Source: Acidovorax sp. CF316
GTDB lineage: Bacteria; Pseudomonadota; Gammaproteobacteria; Burkholderiales; Burkholderiaceae_C
DNA length: 64,000 nucleotides
NCBI RefSeq assembly: GCF_000276605.1
Contig: NZ_AKJX01000164.1
Span: 41,106 to 105,105 of the forward strand
Reading direction: 5' to 3'
This document shows, in pieces, positions 36,557 to 47,019 of this stretch. The position numbers and the translations under genes were made by a program. The notes under the pieces are model-generated. The model made no database searches, was not told where the DNA came from, and saw nothing but the letters and a program-made list of their open reading frames with translations. Each line of letters opens with the position of its first letter. Within the stretch, counting starts at the first letter, position 1.

Positions 36557-38275
36557 ATGAGCAAGGAAGAAACCACGCCCGGCGGCCTGCTGTCCAAAAT
36601 GGTGCGGTTTGTGCGCAACCCGACGACGAACTGGACCGAGCTCGACTCGCTCCAGGAGGACCGGGAAAGCCAGTACAGCAAGCAGATGCTCAAGGAGATG
36701 ATCGAGCGCAAGCGCCGCAACGATTTCGTGCGCCGCCGTGAGTTCGATCAGCTGCGCAAGCTGCGCCAGCGCGAGGTGCTGCAAGGCCAGCGCACCGAGG
36801 ACCCTACCGCACGTCCTTCGTTCTTCCAGAGCAGCATGGCCTCGCCCGACGAGCGCGCGGTGACGCTCAAGAAGATCGACGAGATCGAAGCGCAGATGTC
36901 GCAGCAGTGGTGGAAGAGCAAGGCCAATGGCGACGCGCCCACCGTGCCGGCGGATTTCCGCGGGGAGGACGAGGCCGCGGCGCGCGCCTTCGCGCCCACG
37001 GCCCCCGTCAGCCTGGCAGCACCTATTGCCGCCGCACCGGCTGCGGTGAAGCCACTTTTTGACGACGACAGCATGGCGATCGGCCAGTTTGGCGGCTCGG
37101 ATGCGACCATGCGGGGAGAGCAGCAGCCCACCGAACTGGCGTCGTTTGACCCGAGTCCGGCACCAACGCCCGAAACCGCATCCGCACCGGAGGAATTCGT
37201 GCACGAACCCGACCTTGAAGAAGCCGCCATCCGCTTCGCCAACGGCGATCACGCGGGAGCGGAGTCCGGCTTGCTCGATGTGCTGGCCCAGCACCAGCAG
37301 GACGACCCGGCACAGCAGCTGGAAATCTGGATGACGCTGTTCGACCTGTACCGCGCCACAGGCCAGCACGACCGCTTCGACACCCTGGCCATCGACTTTG
37401 CCGCCGGCTTCAGCCGCTCGGCGCCCCTGTGGTTCTCCATGCCCGAGCAGCTCGGCCTGGTGCAGGAGCAGGAGCCGAAGGCGGGCATGGCCCGCCGCGA
37501 TTTCAGCTGGAACGCGCCCGCGCGCCTCACGGTGTCGTCCGTGGCGGCACTGCAGGCGTCCATCGAGCGCTCTGCCGCCCCCTGGACCCTGGCGTGGACA
37601 CGCATCGCCGGCATCGACGATGCCGCCGTGCCCCTGCTGGCCGACCAGTTCACCAAATGGGCGGACCGGGCGGGGCAGTTCGTGTTCTCGGGGGTGGACC
37701 GGCTCACCACCCTGATGGAGATCATGACCCAGTCGGGCGATCGGGCCTCGGGCCCCGAGTGGTGGCGCCTGCGCATGGCCGCGCTGCGCCTGATGGGCCG
37801 GCCCGACGAGTTCGAACTGGTGGCGCTCGACTACTGCGTGACCTACGAGGTGTCGCCACCCTCCTGGGTGGCGCCCAAGATGGGCTACTCGGACGACGCC
37901 ACCGCGGCCAGCAGCCAGGCGGCGGCGCCTGCCGAGCGCGACATGCTGGCGTCGGATTTCGGCTTTGATGCATCCGTCCCGGCCACGCTGGACACCACCC
38001 CTGTAGCGTCGCTCAGCGGCCACATCGATGGTGATGCGACCCCGCTGCTGGAACCCTTCCAGGCGCTGATGCGCCCCGGGGTGCCACTGGTGGTGTCCTG
38101 CGACAAGCTGATCCGCGTCGATTTTGCCGCTGCCGGCTCGGTGCTCAACTGGGCCGCAGAACAGCAGGGCCAGGGCCACGAGGTGCATTTCCACAACCTG
38201 CAGCGCCTGGTGGCCATCTTCTTCAACGTGATCGGCATCAACGAGCACGCCTGGGTCCTCCCCCGCAAGAACTGA
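36557..38275 (+). CDS. large protein of unknown function with STAS-like C-terminus
   Basis: I cannot name this 572-residue cytosolic protein. The first ~130 residues are charged and helical (many Arg/Glu, with the segment [16 protein letters not shown]), followed by a Pro/Ala-rich linker, a TPR-like helical part around 225-285 ([21 protein letters not shown], in the style of FimV C-termini), and a last ~200 residues that look like one or two STAS-type domains ([30 protein letters not shown]). It lies 53 bases after dksA and before hslV. Regulation or scaffolding is a guess. Confidence 0.75.
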   Translation: MSKEETTPGGLLSKMVRFVRNPTTNWTELDSLQEDRESQYSKQMLKEMIERKRRNDFVRRREFDQLRKLRQREVLQGQRTEDPTARPSFFQSSMASPDERAVTLKKIDEIEAQMSQQWWKSKANGDAPTVPADFRGEDEAAARAFAPTAPVSLAAPIAAAPAAVKPLFDDDSMAIGQFGGSDATMRGEQQPTELASFDPSPAPTPETASAPEEFVHEPDLEEAAIRFANGDHAGAESGLLDVLAQHQQDDPAQQLEIWMTLFDLYRATGQHDRFDTLAIDFAAGFSRSAPLWFSMPEQLGLVQEQEPKAGMARRDFSWNAPARLTVSSVAALQASIERSAAPWTLAWTRIAGIDDAAVPLLADQFTKWADRAGQFVFSGVDRLTTLMEIMTQSGDRASGPEWWRLRMAALRLMGRPDEFELVALDYCVTYEVSPPSWVAPKMGYSDDATAASSQAAAPAERDMLASDFGFDASVPATLDTTPVASLSGHIDGDATPLLEPFQALMRPGVPLVVSCDKLIRVDFAAAGSVLNWAAEQQGQGHEVHFHNLQRLVAIFFNVIGINEHAWVLPRKN

Positions 38276-38355
38276 CGGACAGGCTGCGTGCCCGCGCGGG
38301 GCACAGGCCTTGCCCTGGCTTGAAAACGGCACCGGCGCCCGCATCTGCGGCAGCT

Positions 38356-38919
38356 ATGGACTCCTCTCACAACCATCCGGTGTTTCACGGCACCACCATC
38401 CTGAGCGTGCGCCGCCAGACCCCTGCCGGCATGCAGGTCGCCATCGGCGGTGACGGCCAGGTCACCCTGGGCAACATCGTCGTCAAGGGCTCGGCGCGCA
38501 AGGTGCGCAAGCTCCACCATGGCAAGGTGCTGGCCGGCTTTGCCGGTGCCACGGCCGATGCGTTCACGCTGTTCGAGCGCTTCGAGGCCAAGCTCGACAA
38601 GCACCAGGGCCACCTGGTGCGCGCCGCGATCGAGCTGACCAAGGACTGGCGCACCGACCGCGTGCTGCGCCGCCTCGAAGCCATGCTGGCCGTGGCCGAC
38701 CTGGAGGCCTCGCTCATCATCACCGGCAACGGCGACGTGCTGGAGCCCGAGCAGGGCATCGTGGCCATTGGCTCGGGCGGGGCCTATGCCCACTCGGCGG
38801 CCAAGGCGCTGCTCAACCACACCGACCTGCCGGCGCAGGAGATCGTCAAGAAATCCCTCGAAATCGCGGGTGAGCTGTGCATCTACACGAACATGCACCA
38901 CACGATCGAAACGCTGTAA
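38356..38919 (+). CDS. hslV: ATP-dependent protease subunit HslV
   Basis: Proteolytic subunit of the HslUV proteasome-like complex. The 187-residue protein has a 12-residue propeptide ending in FHG, so the nucleophile is T13 of [10 protein letters not shown]; further family text is GGDGQVTLG and GSGGAYA. ATG 38356 is chosen over the ATG at 38320 because the propeptide is then close to normal length. It precedes hslU by 100 bases. Confidence 0.94.
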   Translation: MDSSHNHPVFHGTTILSVRRQTPAGMQVAIGGDGQVTLGNIVVKGSARKVRKLHHGKVLAGFAGATADAFTLFERFEAKLDKHQGHLVRAAIELTKDWRTDRVLRRLEAMLAVADLEASLIITGNGDVLEPEQGIVAIGSGGAYAHSAAKALLNHTDLPAQEIVKKSLEIAGELCIYTNMHHTIETL

Positions 38920-39019
38920 GCGCCTCGCCCGGCGTACTCGTCCCGGGCTTTCCCTTTCATGGTGCCGGCCGCAGTGTGCTGTGGCGGCCGGTCCCTCCCT
39001 TGCTACCAGGTGGATCCCC

Positions 39020-40351
39020 ATGTCGTCCATGACCCCCCAAGAAATCGTCTCCGAACTCGACCACCACATCGTCGGCCAGGCCGGCGCCAAGCGCGCGGTG
39101 GCCATCGCGCTGCGCAACCGCTGGCGCCGCCAGCAGGTCGAGGGCACGCTGCGCCACGAGATCACCCCCAAGAACATCCTCATGATCGGCCCCACGGGCG
39201 TGGGCAAGACCGAGATCGCGCGGCGCCTGGCGCGCCTGGCCGATGCGCCCTTCATCAAGGTCGAGGCCACCAAGTTCACCGAGGTGGGCTATGTGGGCAA
39301 GGACGTGGATTCCATCATCCGCGACCTGGCCGAGATCGCCGTGAAGCAGACACGCGATGCCGAAACCCGCAAGGTGCGCACCCGGGCCGAGGATGCCGCC
39401 GAAGAGCGCATCCTGGACGTGCTGATCCCGCCGGCCCGTTCGGCTGCCGGCGCGGAGCCTGCTGCCGCCACCGACAGCACCGCACGCCAGGTGTTCCGCA
39501 AGAAGCTGCGCGAGGGTTCGCTGGCCGACAAGGAGGTCGAGATCGAGGTGGCCGAGAGCCGGGCGGCGCTCGAGATCATGGGCCCCTCGGGCATGGAGGA
39601 GATGACCGAGCAACTGCGCGGCATGTTCAGCCAGATGGGCCAGGACAAGCGGCGTACGCGCAAGCTCAAGATCGCCGAGGCACTCAAGCTGCTCATCGAG
39701 GAGGAGGCCGCCAAGCTCGTCAATGAGGAAGAGATCAAGACCCGCGCGATTGCCAATGCCGAGCAGAACGGCATTGTCTTCATCGACGAGATCGACAAGG
39801 TGGCCGCGCGCCAGGAAAGCAGCGGTGCCGATGTCTCGCGCCAGGGCGTGCAGCGCGACCTGCTGCCGCTGGTGGAGGGCACCACGGTGTCCACCAAGTA
39901 CGGCATGGTCAAGACCGACCACATCCTGTTCATCGCCTCGGGGGCTTTCCACCTGGCCAAGCCCAGCGACCTGATTCCCGAGCTGCAGGGCCGTTTTCCG
40001 ATCCGGGTGGAACTGGGCTCGCTGTCGGTGCAGGATTTCGAGGCCATCCTCGTGCAGACCCATGCCTCCCTGGTCAAGCAGTACCAGGCGCTGCTGGCCA
40101 CCGAGGGGGTCACGCTGGAGTTCGCGCCCGAGGGTGTCACGCGCCTGGCGCACATCGCGTTCAAGGTCAACGAGCGCACCGAGAACATCGGCGCCCGGCG
40201 CCTGTCCACGGTGATGGAGCGCTTGCTTGACGAAGTCAGTTTCGATGCAACGCGACTATCGGGTCAGACCGTTGTTATTGATGCCGCCTATGTGGATGCG
40301 CGGTTGCAAACCCTGAGTCAGAACGAGGATCTTTCGCGCTACATCCTGTGA
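39020..40351 (+). CDS. hslU: ATP-dependent protease ATPase subunit HslU
   Basis: The AAA+ unfoldase partner of HslV, 443 residues. Visible are the start [17 protein letters not shown], Walker A GPTGVGKT, the pore motif VGYVGKD, the inserted I domain (about 110-240, with long charged helices), Walker [10 protein letters not shown], and the C-terminal LSRYIL tail that activates HslV. The start at 39020 matches the family; the longer frame overlaps hslV. hslV and hslU are very likely one operon. Confidence 0.96.
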   Translation: MSSMTPQEIVSELDHHIVGQAGAKRAVAIALRNRWRRQQVEGTLRHEITPKNILMIGPTGVGKTEIARRLARLADAPFIKVEATKFTEVGYVGKDVDSIIRDLAEIAVKQTRDAETRKVRTRAEDAAEERILDVLIPPARSAAGAEPAAATDSTARQVFRKKLREGSLADKEVEIEVAESRAALEIMGPSGMEEMTEQLRGMFSQMGQDKRRTRKLKIAEALKLLIEEEAAKLVNEEEIKTRAIANAEQNGIVFIDEIDKVAARQESSGADVSRQGVQRDLLPLVEGTTVSTKYGMVKTDHILFIASGAFHLAKPSDLIPELQGRFPIRVELGSLSVQDFEAILVQTHASLVKQYQALLATEGVTLEFAPEGVTRLAHIAFKVNERTENIGARRLSTVMERLLDEVSFDATRLSGQTVVIDAAYVDARLQTLSQNEDLSRYIL

Positions 40352-40487
40352 CCACGGGCGCTGCGTTGAGGTATCACTTGCACAGGTCTCCGTAAGTGGT
40401 TCTTTCTCAAGGACTTTTGCTTGTTTGGCTTCTTTGGAGTCGCGCCTAAGTCCTTGATTTCATTGCAAAAGTTTGTTGTGCACCCCC

Positions 40488-40515
40488 TTGCTCGGTGTGC
40501 TTTTCCTGCTACAGT
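40488..40515 (+). promoter_or_regulatory. candidate promoter of the dcw cluster
   Basis: TTGCTC (40488-40493) and TACAGT (40510-40515) are spaced by 16 bases in an AT-rich gap. The predicted start near 40522 falls inside the MraZ-type repeats. Confidence 0.5.
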
Positions 40516-40546
40516 GCAAAAAAGTGCAATTAAGTGGTGAAAAGTG
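40513..40546 (+). promoter_or_regulatory. MraZ-type operator, four AGTG repeats with 10-bp period
   Basis: AGTG occurs at 40513, 40523, 40533 and 40543, exactly one helical turn apart. MraZ is known to bind short GTGG-type direct repeats at about 10-bp spacing in its own promoter. Here the array covers the -10 box and start site of the mraZ promoter, as expected for autorepression. Confidence 0.65.
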
Positions 40547-40603
40547 CCCTCAGCGCCCGATTCCAGGGCCCGAGTGGATTCCAACCGAGTGGGAAATCTG
40601 TCC

Positions 40604-41032
40604 GTGTTCCAAGGTGCCTCGTCGCTGAGTCTCGATGCGAAGGGTCGGCTGTCCGTGCCGACCCGGCATCGTGACGTCCTCGCGGCGACGGCAGGCGGCC
40701 AGCTCACGATCACCAAGCACCCCCACGGCTGCCTCATGGTCTTCCCCCGCCCCGAGTGGGAGAAGTTCCGCGAACGCATTGCCGAGCTGCCCATGTCCGC
40801 CCAGTGGTGGAAGCGCATCTTCCTGGGCAATGCCCAGGACGTGGAGATGGATGGCACGGGCCGTGTGTTGGTGTCGCCCGAACTGCGCGAGGCCGCCGGC
40901 ATCTCGCGCGAGACCATGCTGCTGGGCATGGGCAACCACTTCGAACTCTGGGACAAGGCTACCTATGACGAGCAGGAGGCCAAGGCCATGCAGGGCGAGA
41001 TGCCGGACGTCTTCAAGGACTTCTCTTTCTAA
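40604..41032 (+). CDS. mraZ: transcriptional regulator MraZ
   Basis: First gene of the division and cell-wall cluster and its DNA-binding repressor. The 142-residue protein has the duplicated AbrB-like swapped-hairpin domains with the two family signatures [14 protein letters not shown] and [20 protein letters not shown] 40604 (MFQGASSL) is preferred: the open frame extends to 40544, but that would start inside the operator. No clear ribosome site precedes it. rsmH follows after nine bases. Confidence 0.93.
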   Translation: MFQGASSLSLDAKGRLSVPTRHRDVLAATAGGQLTITKHPHGCLMVFPRPEWEKFRERIAELPMSAQWWKRIFLGNAQDVEMDGTGRVLVSPELREAAGISRETMLLGMGNHFELWDKATYDEQEAKAMQGEMPDVFKDFSF

Positions 41033-41041
41033 GGGCGCGCG

Positions 41042-41971
41042 GTGACCGAGGCTTTGCAACACACGACCGTCCTGCTCGAAGAAGCGGTGGACGCGCTGCT
41101 CGGCGGCGCGGGCCCCGAGCCGTCCGGCACCTTTGTGGATGCCACCTTCGGGCGCGGGGGGCACTCGCGCAGGATCCTGCTGCGGCTGGGGCCACAGGGG
41201 CGTCTTGTGGCATTCGACAAGGACCCTGAAGCCATCGCCGAAGCAACGCGCATCACCGATGCGCGTTTTTCCATTCGGCATGAAGGATTTCGCCACCTCG
41301 GTGAGCTGCCCGCTGGCAGTGCCGCGGGTGTGCTGATGGACCTGGGCGTGAGCTCGCCCCAGATCGACAGCCCCGAGCGGGGTTTCAGTTTCCGTTTCGA
41401 TGGGCCGCTGGACATGCGCATGGACACCACGCGCGGCGAAAGCGTGGCCCAGTGGTTGGCAACTGCCGAGGTTCAACAGATTGCGGAGGTGATACGTGAC
41501 TACGGTGAAGAACGGTTTGCTGGCCCCATTGCAAAGGCGATTGTTGCGCGGCGCGAAGAGCGGGGGCCTGTTGCAACCACCGGTGAACTGGCCAGTCTCG
41601 TGGCTGGCACGGTCAAAACCCGCGAGCCGGGCCAGAACCCTGCAACGCGCACATTTCAGGCTCTTCGGATTTTCATCAACGCCGAGCTTGAAGAGCTGCA
41701 ACAGGCGCTAGAGGCCAGCCTCACGGTGCTGCAGCCGGGCGGGCGCCTGGCCGTGATCAGCTTCCACTCGCTCGAGGACCGCATCGTCAAGCAGTTCATC
41801 GCCAAGCACTCCAAGGAGGTCTACGACCGCCGCGCGCCGTTCGCCGCACCCCAGGCGATGAAGCTGCTGGCACTGGACCGCGTCAAGCCCAGTGCTGCCG
41901 AGGTGGCTGGCAACCCCCGCTCGCGCAGCGCCATCATGCGCGTGGCCGAGCGCACGGAGGTGCCTGCATGA
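41042..41971 (+). CDS. rsmH: 16S rRNA (cytosine-N4) methyltransferase RsmH
   Basis: RsmH (MraW) methylates N4 of C1402 in 16S rRNA. The 309-residue protein has the SAM-binding start [26 protein letters not shown] followed by RGFSF and DMRMD, and the terminal [13 protein letters not shown]. The start is GTG; the stop overlaps ftsL by four bases (ATGA). Confidence 0.96.
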   Translation: MTEALQHTTVLLEEAVDALLGGAGPEPSGTFVDATFGRGGHSRRILLRLGPQGRLVAFDKDPEAIAEATRITDARFSIRHEGFRHLGELPAGSAAGVLMDLGVSSPQIDSPERGFSFRFDGPLDMRMDTTRGESVAQWLATAEVQQIAEVIRDYGEERFAGPIAKAIVARREERGPVATTGELASLVAGTVKTREPGQNPATRTFQALRIFINAELEELQQALEASLTVLQPGGRLAVISFHSLEDRIVKQFIAKHSKEVYDRRAPFAAPQAMKLLALDRVKPSAAEVAGNPRSRSAIMRVAERTEVPA

Positions 41972-42294
41972 CGCGGTTGAACCTGGTGCTGCTGCTGGCG
42001 GTACTGGCGAGTGCACTGTTCCTGGTGCACACCCAGTACCAGTCACGCCGCCTGTTCACCGAGCTCGACCGGGCCACGGCCGAGGCGCGCCGCCTGGAGA
42101 CCGAGCACCAGCGCCTGCAGGTGGAAAAGCGCGCCCAGGCCACGCCGCTGCGCGTGGAAAAACTCGCGCGCGCACAGCTGCAGATGCGCACGGCCACGCC
42201 GGCCATCACCCAGTACGTGTCCGATCCGGCCGGTGTCACGGCCACCGCATCATCTTCGCAGGCCGCAGCGCCTGCCGCAGGAACGCAGCCATGA
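41968..42294 (+). CDS. ftsL: cell division protein FtsL
   Basis: Small bitopic division protein of 108 residues: a membrane helix right at the start ([21 protein letters not shown]) and a periplasmic coiled coil with Leu/Arg heptads ([19 protein letters not shown]). It forms the FtsQLB complex with FtsQ and FtsB, linking the divisome to FtsWI. It overlaps both neighbours by four bases. The Ala/Thr-rich tail is not conserved. Confidence 0.92.
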   Translation: MTRLNLVLLLAVLASALFLVHTQYQSRRLFTELDRATAEARRLETEHQRLQVEKRAQATPLRVEKLARAQLQMRTATPAITQYVSDPAGVTATASSSQAAAPAAGTQP

Positions 42295-44036
42295 GCCGCA
42301 GCGTTCTGTACACCTCCAGCCCGCTGCTGGCGAGCAAGACGCCGGTCTGGCGCAGCAAGTTCATCGTGGCGATGATCGCGCTCGGCTTCCTCGGCCTGGG
42401 TGCGCGGGCGGCCTATGTGCAGGTGTTCGGCAACGCGTTCTTCCAGCGCCAGGGCGAGGTGCGCTTTGCACGCACCCTGGAGATGCCCGCCAACCGCGGC
42501 AAGATCCTCGACCGCAACGGCCTGATCCTGGCGTCCAGCGTGCCGGCCGCCAGCATCTGGGCCATCCCCGAGGACGTGGAGCAGGACCAGCCCGAGGTCA
42601 AGGCCAAGATGAAGCAGTTGGCCAAGCTCTTGGAGATGCCGCTGTCCGAACTCAATGCCAAGCTGGCCGATGAGGACAAGACCTTCGTCTGGATCAAGCG
42701 CCAGCTCGACTGGGACGTGGGCCAGCAGATTGCGGCGCTGGGCATCAAGGGCATCTACCAGCGCAAGGAATACAAGCGCCAGTACCCCGAAGGCGAGGCT
42801 GCGGCCCACGTGGTGGGTTTCACCAACGTCGAGGACCATGGCCAGGAAGGCATGGAGCTGGCCTTCAACAAGGAGCTGGCCGGCAAGGCGGGCTCGCGCC
42901 GCGTGATCAAGGACCGCCTGGGCCGCGTGGTCGAGGGCGTGGGCGAGACCGTGCCGCCCGTGGACGGGCGTGACATGCAGCTGTCCATCGACAGCAAGGT
43001 GCAGTTCTTCGCCTACCAGAAGCTGCGCGACCAGGTCACGGCGCACAAGGCCAAGGCCGGCAGCGTGGTGGTGCTCGATGCGCACACCGGCGAGCTGCTG
43101 GCCCTGGCCAACTACCCGAGCTATGTGCCCGACAAGCGCCAGAACCTGACCGGCGAGCAGTTGCGCAACCGCGCGCTGACCGACGTGTTCGAGCCGGGCT
43201 CGACCATGAAGCCCTTCACCATCGGCCTGGCCCTGGAGAGCGGGCGCGTGCGCCCCGAGACGCCGGTGGACACGAACCCCGGGCGCATCACCATCACCGG
43301 CTCCACGATCTCGGACACGCACAACTACGGCCTGCTCACGGTCGAGGGCGTGATCCAGAAGTCGAGCAACGTGGGCACCACCAAGCTCGCCATGCAGATG
43401 CCGGCGCGCGAGATGTGGGAGACCTTTTCGGCCGCGGGCTTCGGCCAGAAGCCGCAGATCGGGTTCCCGGGCGTGGTGACCGGGCGGCTGCGCCCCTACA
43501 AGACCTGGCGCCCCGTGGAGCAGGCCACCATGTCTTACGGCTATGGCCTGTCGGCCAGCCTGTTCCAGATGGCGCGCTCGTACACCGTGTTCGCCAACGG
43601 CGGTCGCGTGATCCCGGCCACCATGCTCAAGACCCAGGAGCCGGCCCTTGGCGTGCCCGTGTTTTCCGAGCGCACGGCCGACCAGGTGCGCAAGATGCTG
43701 CAGATGGCCGCTGGCCCGGGCGGTACCGGCCAGAAGGCCCAGACCCTGGGTTACTCGGTGGGTGGCAAGTCCGGCACGGCGCGCAAGCAGGTGGGCAAGA
43801 ACTACGCTTCGGGCAAGTACCGCGCCTGGTTCACCGGCATGGCCCCCATCGACAAGCCGCGCATCATCGTGGCGGTGATGATCGACGAGCCCAGCAACGG
43901 CGTGTTCTACGGCGGTGCCGTGGCCGCACCGGTGTTCAGCGAGGTGGTGCAGCAGACCCTGCGCATGATGGGCGTGCAGCCGGACATGGCCGTCAAGCCC
44001 CAGATCGTTGCCAACCCGGTGGAGGAGTCCCTGTGA
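42291..44036 (+). CDS. ftsI: peptidoglycan transpeptidase FtsI (PBP3)
   Basis: Septal class B penicillin-binding protein, 581 residues. An N-terminal membrane helix (about 22-42) is followed by the pedestal domain (RGKILDRNG) and the transpeptidase domain with the nucleophile S304 in EPGSTMKPF, SSN in KSSNVG and the KSG motif in GGKSGTARK. It cross-links septal peptidoglycan together with FtsW, which is encoded downstream. It overlaps ftsL by four bases and murE by one. Confidence 0.96.
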   Translation: MSRSVLYTSSPLLASKTPVWRSKFIVAMIALGFLGLGARAAYVQVFGNAFFQRQGEVRFARTLEMPANRGKILDRNGLILASSVPAASIWAIPEDVEQDQPEVKAKMKQLAKLLEMPLSELNAKLADEDKTFVWIKRQLDWDVGQQIAALGIKGIYQRKEYKRQYPEGEAAAHVVGFTNVEDHGQEGMELAFNKELAGKAGSRRVIKDRLGRVVEGVGETVPPVDGRDMQLSIDSKVQFFAYQKLRDQVTAHKAKAGSVVVLDAHTGELLALANYPSYVPDKRQNLTGEQLRNRALTDVFEPGSTMKPFTIGLALESGRVRPETPVDTNPGRITITGSTISDTHNYGLLTVEGVIQKSSNVGTTKLAMQMPAREMWETFSAAGFGQKPQIGFPGVVTGRLRPYKTWRPVEQATMSYGYGLSASLFQMARSYTVFANGGRVIPATMLKTQEPALGVPVFSERTADQVRKMLQMAAGPGGTGQKAQTLGYSVGGKSGTARKQVGKNYASGKYRAWFTGMAPIDKPRIIVAVMIDEPSNGVFYGGAVAAPVFSEVVQQTLRMMGVQPDMAVKPQIVANPVEESL

Positions 44037-45541
44037 TGCAGGTGCTGACTCTGACTTCCTCCCGCGACGCCGTGCAGTGGCTGCGCAGCTGTGTCACCGG
44101 CACGCTGCAGACCGACAGCCGGCTGGTGGCCCCGGGCGACGGCTTCATCGCCTGGCCGGGTGCCGCGACCGACGGGCGCGCCCATGTCGCCGACGCCCTG
44201 GTGCGCGGGGCCACGGCCTGCCTGGTGGAACAGGCTGGCGTGGAGGCGTTTGCGTTCGAGGGCGGGCATATCGCCGCACTGCCGGGCCTCAAGGCCGCCA
44301 CAGGCCCCATCGCGGCCCAGTGGTTCGACCAGCCCACCGAGCGCCTGGACGTGCTCGCCGTGACCGGCACCAACGGCAAGACCAGCACCGCCTGGTGGCT
44401 GGCGGATGCACTGAACCTGCTGGCTGGTGCGGGCAGCGGCAAAGGCTGCGCCATCGTCGGCACCCTGGGCATGGGCCAGCCGCCTTCGCTCACTTATACC
44501 GGCATGACCACGCCCGACCCGGTGCGTCTGCAGCGCGCCTTCGCGCAGTTCGCGGACGAGGGCCTGTCTGCCTGCGCCATCGAGGCCTCGTCCATCGGCA
44601 TCGCCGAGCGGCGCCTCGACGGCACGCGCATCCGCACGGCGGTGTTCACCAATTTCACGCAGGACCATCTGGACTACCACGGCAGCATGGCCGGCTACTG
44701 GCTGGCCAAGCGCGAGCTGTTCGGCTGGCAAGGCCTGCAGGCCGCCGTGGTCAATGTGGACGACCCGGCCGGCGCCCAGCTGCATGCCGAGCTGGCGGGC
44801 TCGGCGCTGGACCTGTGGAGCATTGCGCTCGACGCCGAGGAGGCCCGCCTGGCCGCCCGCGACGTGGCGCTGGGCGAGCAGGGTCTGCGCTTCACGGTGG
44901 CGGAGGGGGCCGAGCGGCACCTGCTGCAGACCCGCGTGATCGGCCAGTACAACATCCTGAACCTGCTGGGCGTGCTGGCCACGCTGCGCAGCCTGGGCGT
45001 GCCCCTGGCCGATGCGGTCGGTGCCTGCAGCCGCCTGCAGCCCGTGCCCGGGCGCATGCAGCGCCTGGCGGCTGCCGGGCAGCCGCTGGTGGCCGTGGAC
45101 TATGCCCACACCCCCGATGCGCTGGACAAGGCGCTGCGCGCGCTGCGCCCCCTGGCGGCCGAGCGCGGCGGGCAGCTGTGGTGCGTGTTCGGCTGCGGCG
45201 GCGACCGCGATGCCGGCAAGCGCCCGCTGATGGGTGCCGTGGCGCAGCAACAGGCCGACCGCGTGCTCGTGACCAGCGACAACCCGCGCAGCGAAGACCC
45301 CGCCGTGATCATCCACCAGATCCTGCAAGGCACGATCGCCGGCGCATCGGTGCAGCCCGAGCCCGACCGCGGCGCCGCCATCGCGGCTGCCATCGGCCAG
45401 GCCGATGCGCTGGACGTGGTGCTGATCGCCGGCAAGGGACACGAAGACACCCAGGAGACGGCCGGCGTGCGCCTGCCGTTCTCCGACATGGCCCACGCGC
45501 AAGCCGCGCTGCAGGCCCGAGGAGCCCGCACATGGGCATGA
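44036..45541 (+). CDS. murE: UDP-MurNAc-L-Ala-D-Glu:meso-DAP ligase
   Basis: MurE adds meso-diaminopimelate to the peptidoglycan precursor. The 501-residue Mur ligase has the ATP loop TGTNGKTSTAWW, the TTPDPVRLQ segment, and the DNPRSEDP motif that specifies meso-DAP rather than lysine. It joins ftsI in a TGATG overlap and runs into the murF start. Confidence 0.95.
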   Translation: MQVLTLTSSRDAVQWLRSCVTGTLQTDSRLVAPGDGFIAWPGAATDGRAHVADALVRGATACLVEQAGVEAFAFEGGHIAALPGLKAATGPIAAQWFDQPTERLDVLAVTGTNGKTSTAWWLADALNLLAGAGSGKGCAIVGTLGMGQPPSLTYTGMTTPDPVRLQRAFAQFADEGLSACAIEASSIGIAERRLDGTRIRTAVFTNFTQDHLDYHGSMAGYWLAKRELFGWQGLQAAVVNVDDPAGAQLHAELAGSALDLWSIALDAEEARLAARDVALGEQGLRFTVAEGAERHLLQTRVIGQYNILNLLGVLATLRSLGVPLADAVGACSRLQPVPGRMQRLAAAGQPLVAVDYAHTPDALDKALRALRPLAAERGGQLWCVFGCGGDRDAGKRPLMGAVAQQQADRVLVTSDNPRSEDPAVIIHQILQGTIAGASVQPEPDRGAAIAAAIGQADALDVVLIAGKGHEDTQETAGVRLPFSDMAHAQAALQARGARTWA

Positions 45542-46971
45542 CGATGATGAACCTGCGCCAGGCGCACGCCCTCATCCAGCAGCGCATCCCATCGGCGCGC
45601 CTGGTGGGCGATGGCGGCGTGGCCGTGCAGCGCGTGCACACCGATACCCGCAGCCTGCAGGCCGGCGACCTCTTCGTGGCGCTCAAGGGCGAGCGTTTCG
45701 ATGCCAATGCCTTCCTGGACCAGGCGCGCACGGGTGGTGCCGCGGCTGCCATCGCGCACGGCGGCCTCGACGCGGCCGGTCTGCCCGGCATCGAGGTGCC
45801 CGACAGCCTGGCAGCGCTCGGTGCGCTGGCCACCGGCTGGCGTGCGCAACGGGCGTTGCCGTTGATCGGCGTGACCGGCAGCAACGGCAAGACCACGGTA
45901 ACGCAGATGATCGCCTCGATCCTGCGCGCCTGGCAGGGCGATGCCGCCTTTGCCACAGAGGGCAATTTCAACAACGACATCGGCGTGCCGCTGATGCTGC
46001 TGCGCCTGCGCGAGGCGCACCGCGCCGCCGTGATCGAGATGGGCATGAACCACCCGGGCGAGATCGCCGTGCTGGCCGCCATGGCCCAGCCCACGGTGGC
46101 CCTGGTGAACAACGCGCAACGCGAGCACATGGAGTTCATGCACACGGTGGAAGCCGTGGCGCGCGAGAACGGCTCGGTGTTCGCGGCGCTGCCCGCCGAT
46201 GGTGTGGCCGTGTTCCCGGCCGGTGACGCCTTCACGCCCTTGTGGCGTGAACTGGCCGGGCCCCGCCGCTGCCTCGCGTTCGGCGAGGAGGGCGACGTGG
46301 CCTGCACCTCGGCTGAATGGACGCAGGGTGCCTGGGCCGTGCAGGTACGCACCCCCACCGGGCCCCTGGCCTGCCGCCTGCAGATCGCCGGTCGCCACAA
46401 TGTGACCAACGCCCTGGCCGCCACCGCCTGCGCCCTGGCTGCAGGCGCCCCGCTGGCCGCCATTGCCCAGGGGCTCGATGCGTTCGTGCCGGTCAAGGGC
46501 CGCTCGCGCGCCTTCAGCGTGCAGCACGCCGGGCGCGAGATCACCGTGGTGGACGACACCTACAACTCCAACCCCGATTCGCTCCAGGCCGCCATCCAGG
46601 TGCTGGCCGCCTTGCCCGGCCCGCACCTGCTGGTGGTGGGCGACATCGGCGAGGTCGGGGAGCAGGGGCCGCAGTTCCACGCCGAGGCAGGCACCCAGGC
46701 GCAGGAAGCGGGCATTGCCACGCTGTATGCGCTGGGCACGCTGTCGGCACACACGGCGCGTGCCCATGGCGCCGCCACGCATTTCGAGAGCATGGAGCAA
46801 TTGCAGGCCGCGGTCTGCTCTGCCCTGCCCAGCGTGGGCAGCGTGCTCGTCAAGGGTTCGCGCTTCATGAAGATGGAGCGGGTGGTACAGGCCATTGCGG
46901 CTGCCACCGCTGCGCAAGCAACACAACAAGAACAAGGAAAGTCCGAGGGAAGCCATGACGCAACGCACTGA
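45532..46971 (+). CDS. murF: UDP-MurNAc-tripeptide:D-Ala-D-Ala ligase
   Basis: MurF attaches D-Ala-D-Ala to the tripeptide precursor. The 479-residue protein has the ATP loop TGSNGKTTVTQM, NFNNDIGVPLML, and the C-terminal DDTYNSNPDS with VVGDIGEVGEQG. GGAG seven bases upstream favours ATG 45532; ATG 45538 would make an ATGA overlap with murE. 48 bases separate it from mraY. Confidence 0.95.
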   Translation: MGMTMMNLRQAHALIQQRIPSARLVGDGGVAVQRVHTDTRSLQAGDLFVALKGERFDANAFLDQARTGGAAAAIAHGGLDAAGLPGIEVPDSLAALGALATGWRAQRALPLIGVTGSNGKTTVTQMIASILRAWQGDAAFATEGNFNNDIGVPLMLLRLREAHRAAVIEMGMNHPGEIAVLAAMAQPTVALVNNAQREHMEFMHTVEAVARENGSVFAALPADGVAVFPAGDAFTPLWRELAGPRRCLAFGEEGDVACTSAEWTQGAWAVQVRTPTGPLACRLQIAGRHNVTNALAATACALAAGAPLAAIAQGLDAFVPVKGRSRAFSVQHAGREITVVDDTYNSNPDSLQAAIQVLAALPGPHLLVVGDIGEVGEQGPQFHAEAGTQAQEAGIATLYALGTLSAHTARAHGAATHFESMEQLQAAVCSALPSVGSVLVKGSRFMKMERVVQAIAAATAAQATQQEQGKSEGSHDATH

Positions 46972-47019
46972 ACCGACGCACGCACGCCAGGCGTTGTGCC
47001 TCCAGCAGGGAGGTGCCGC

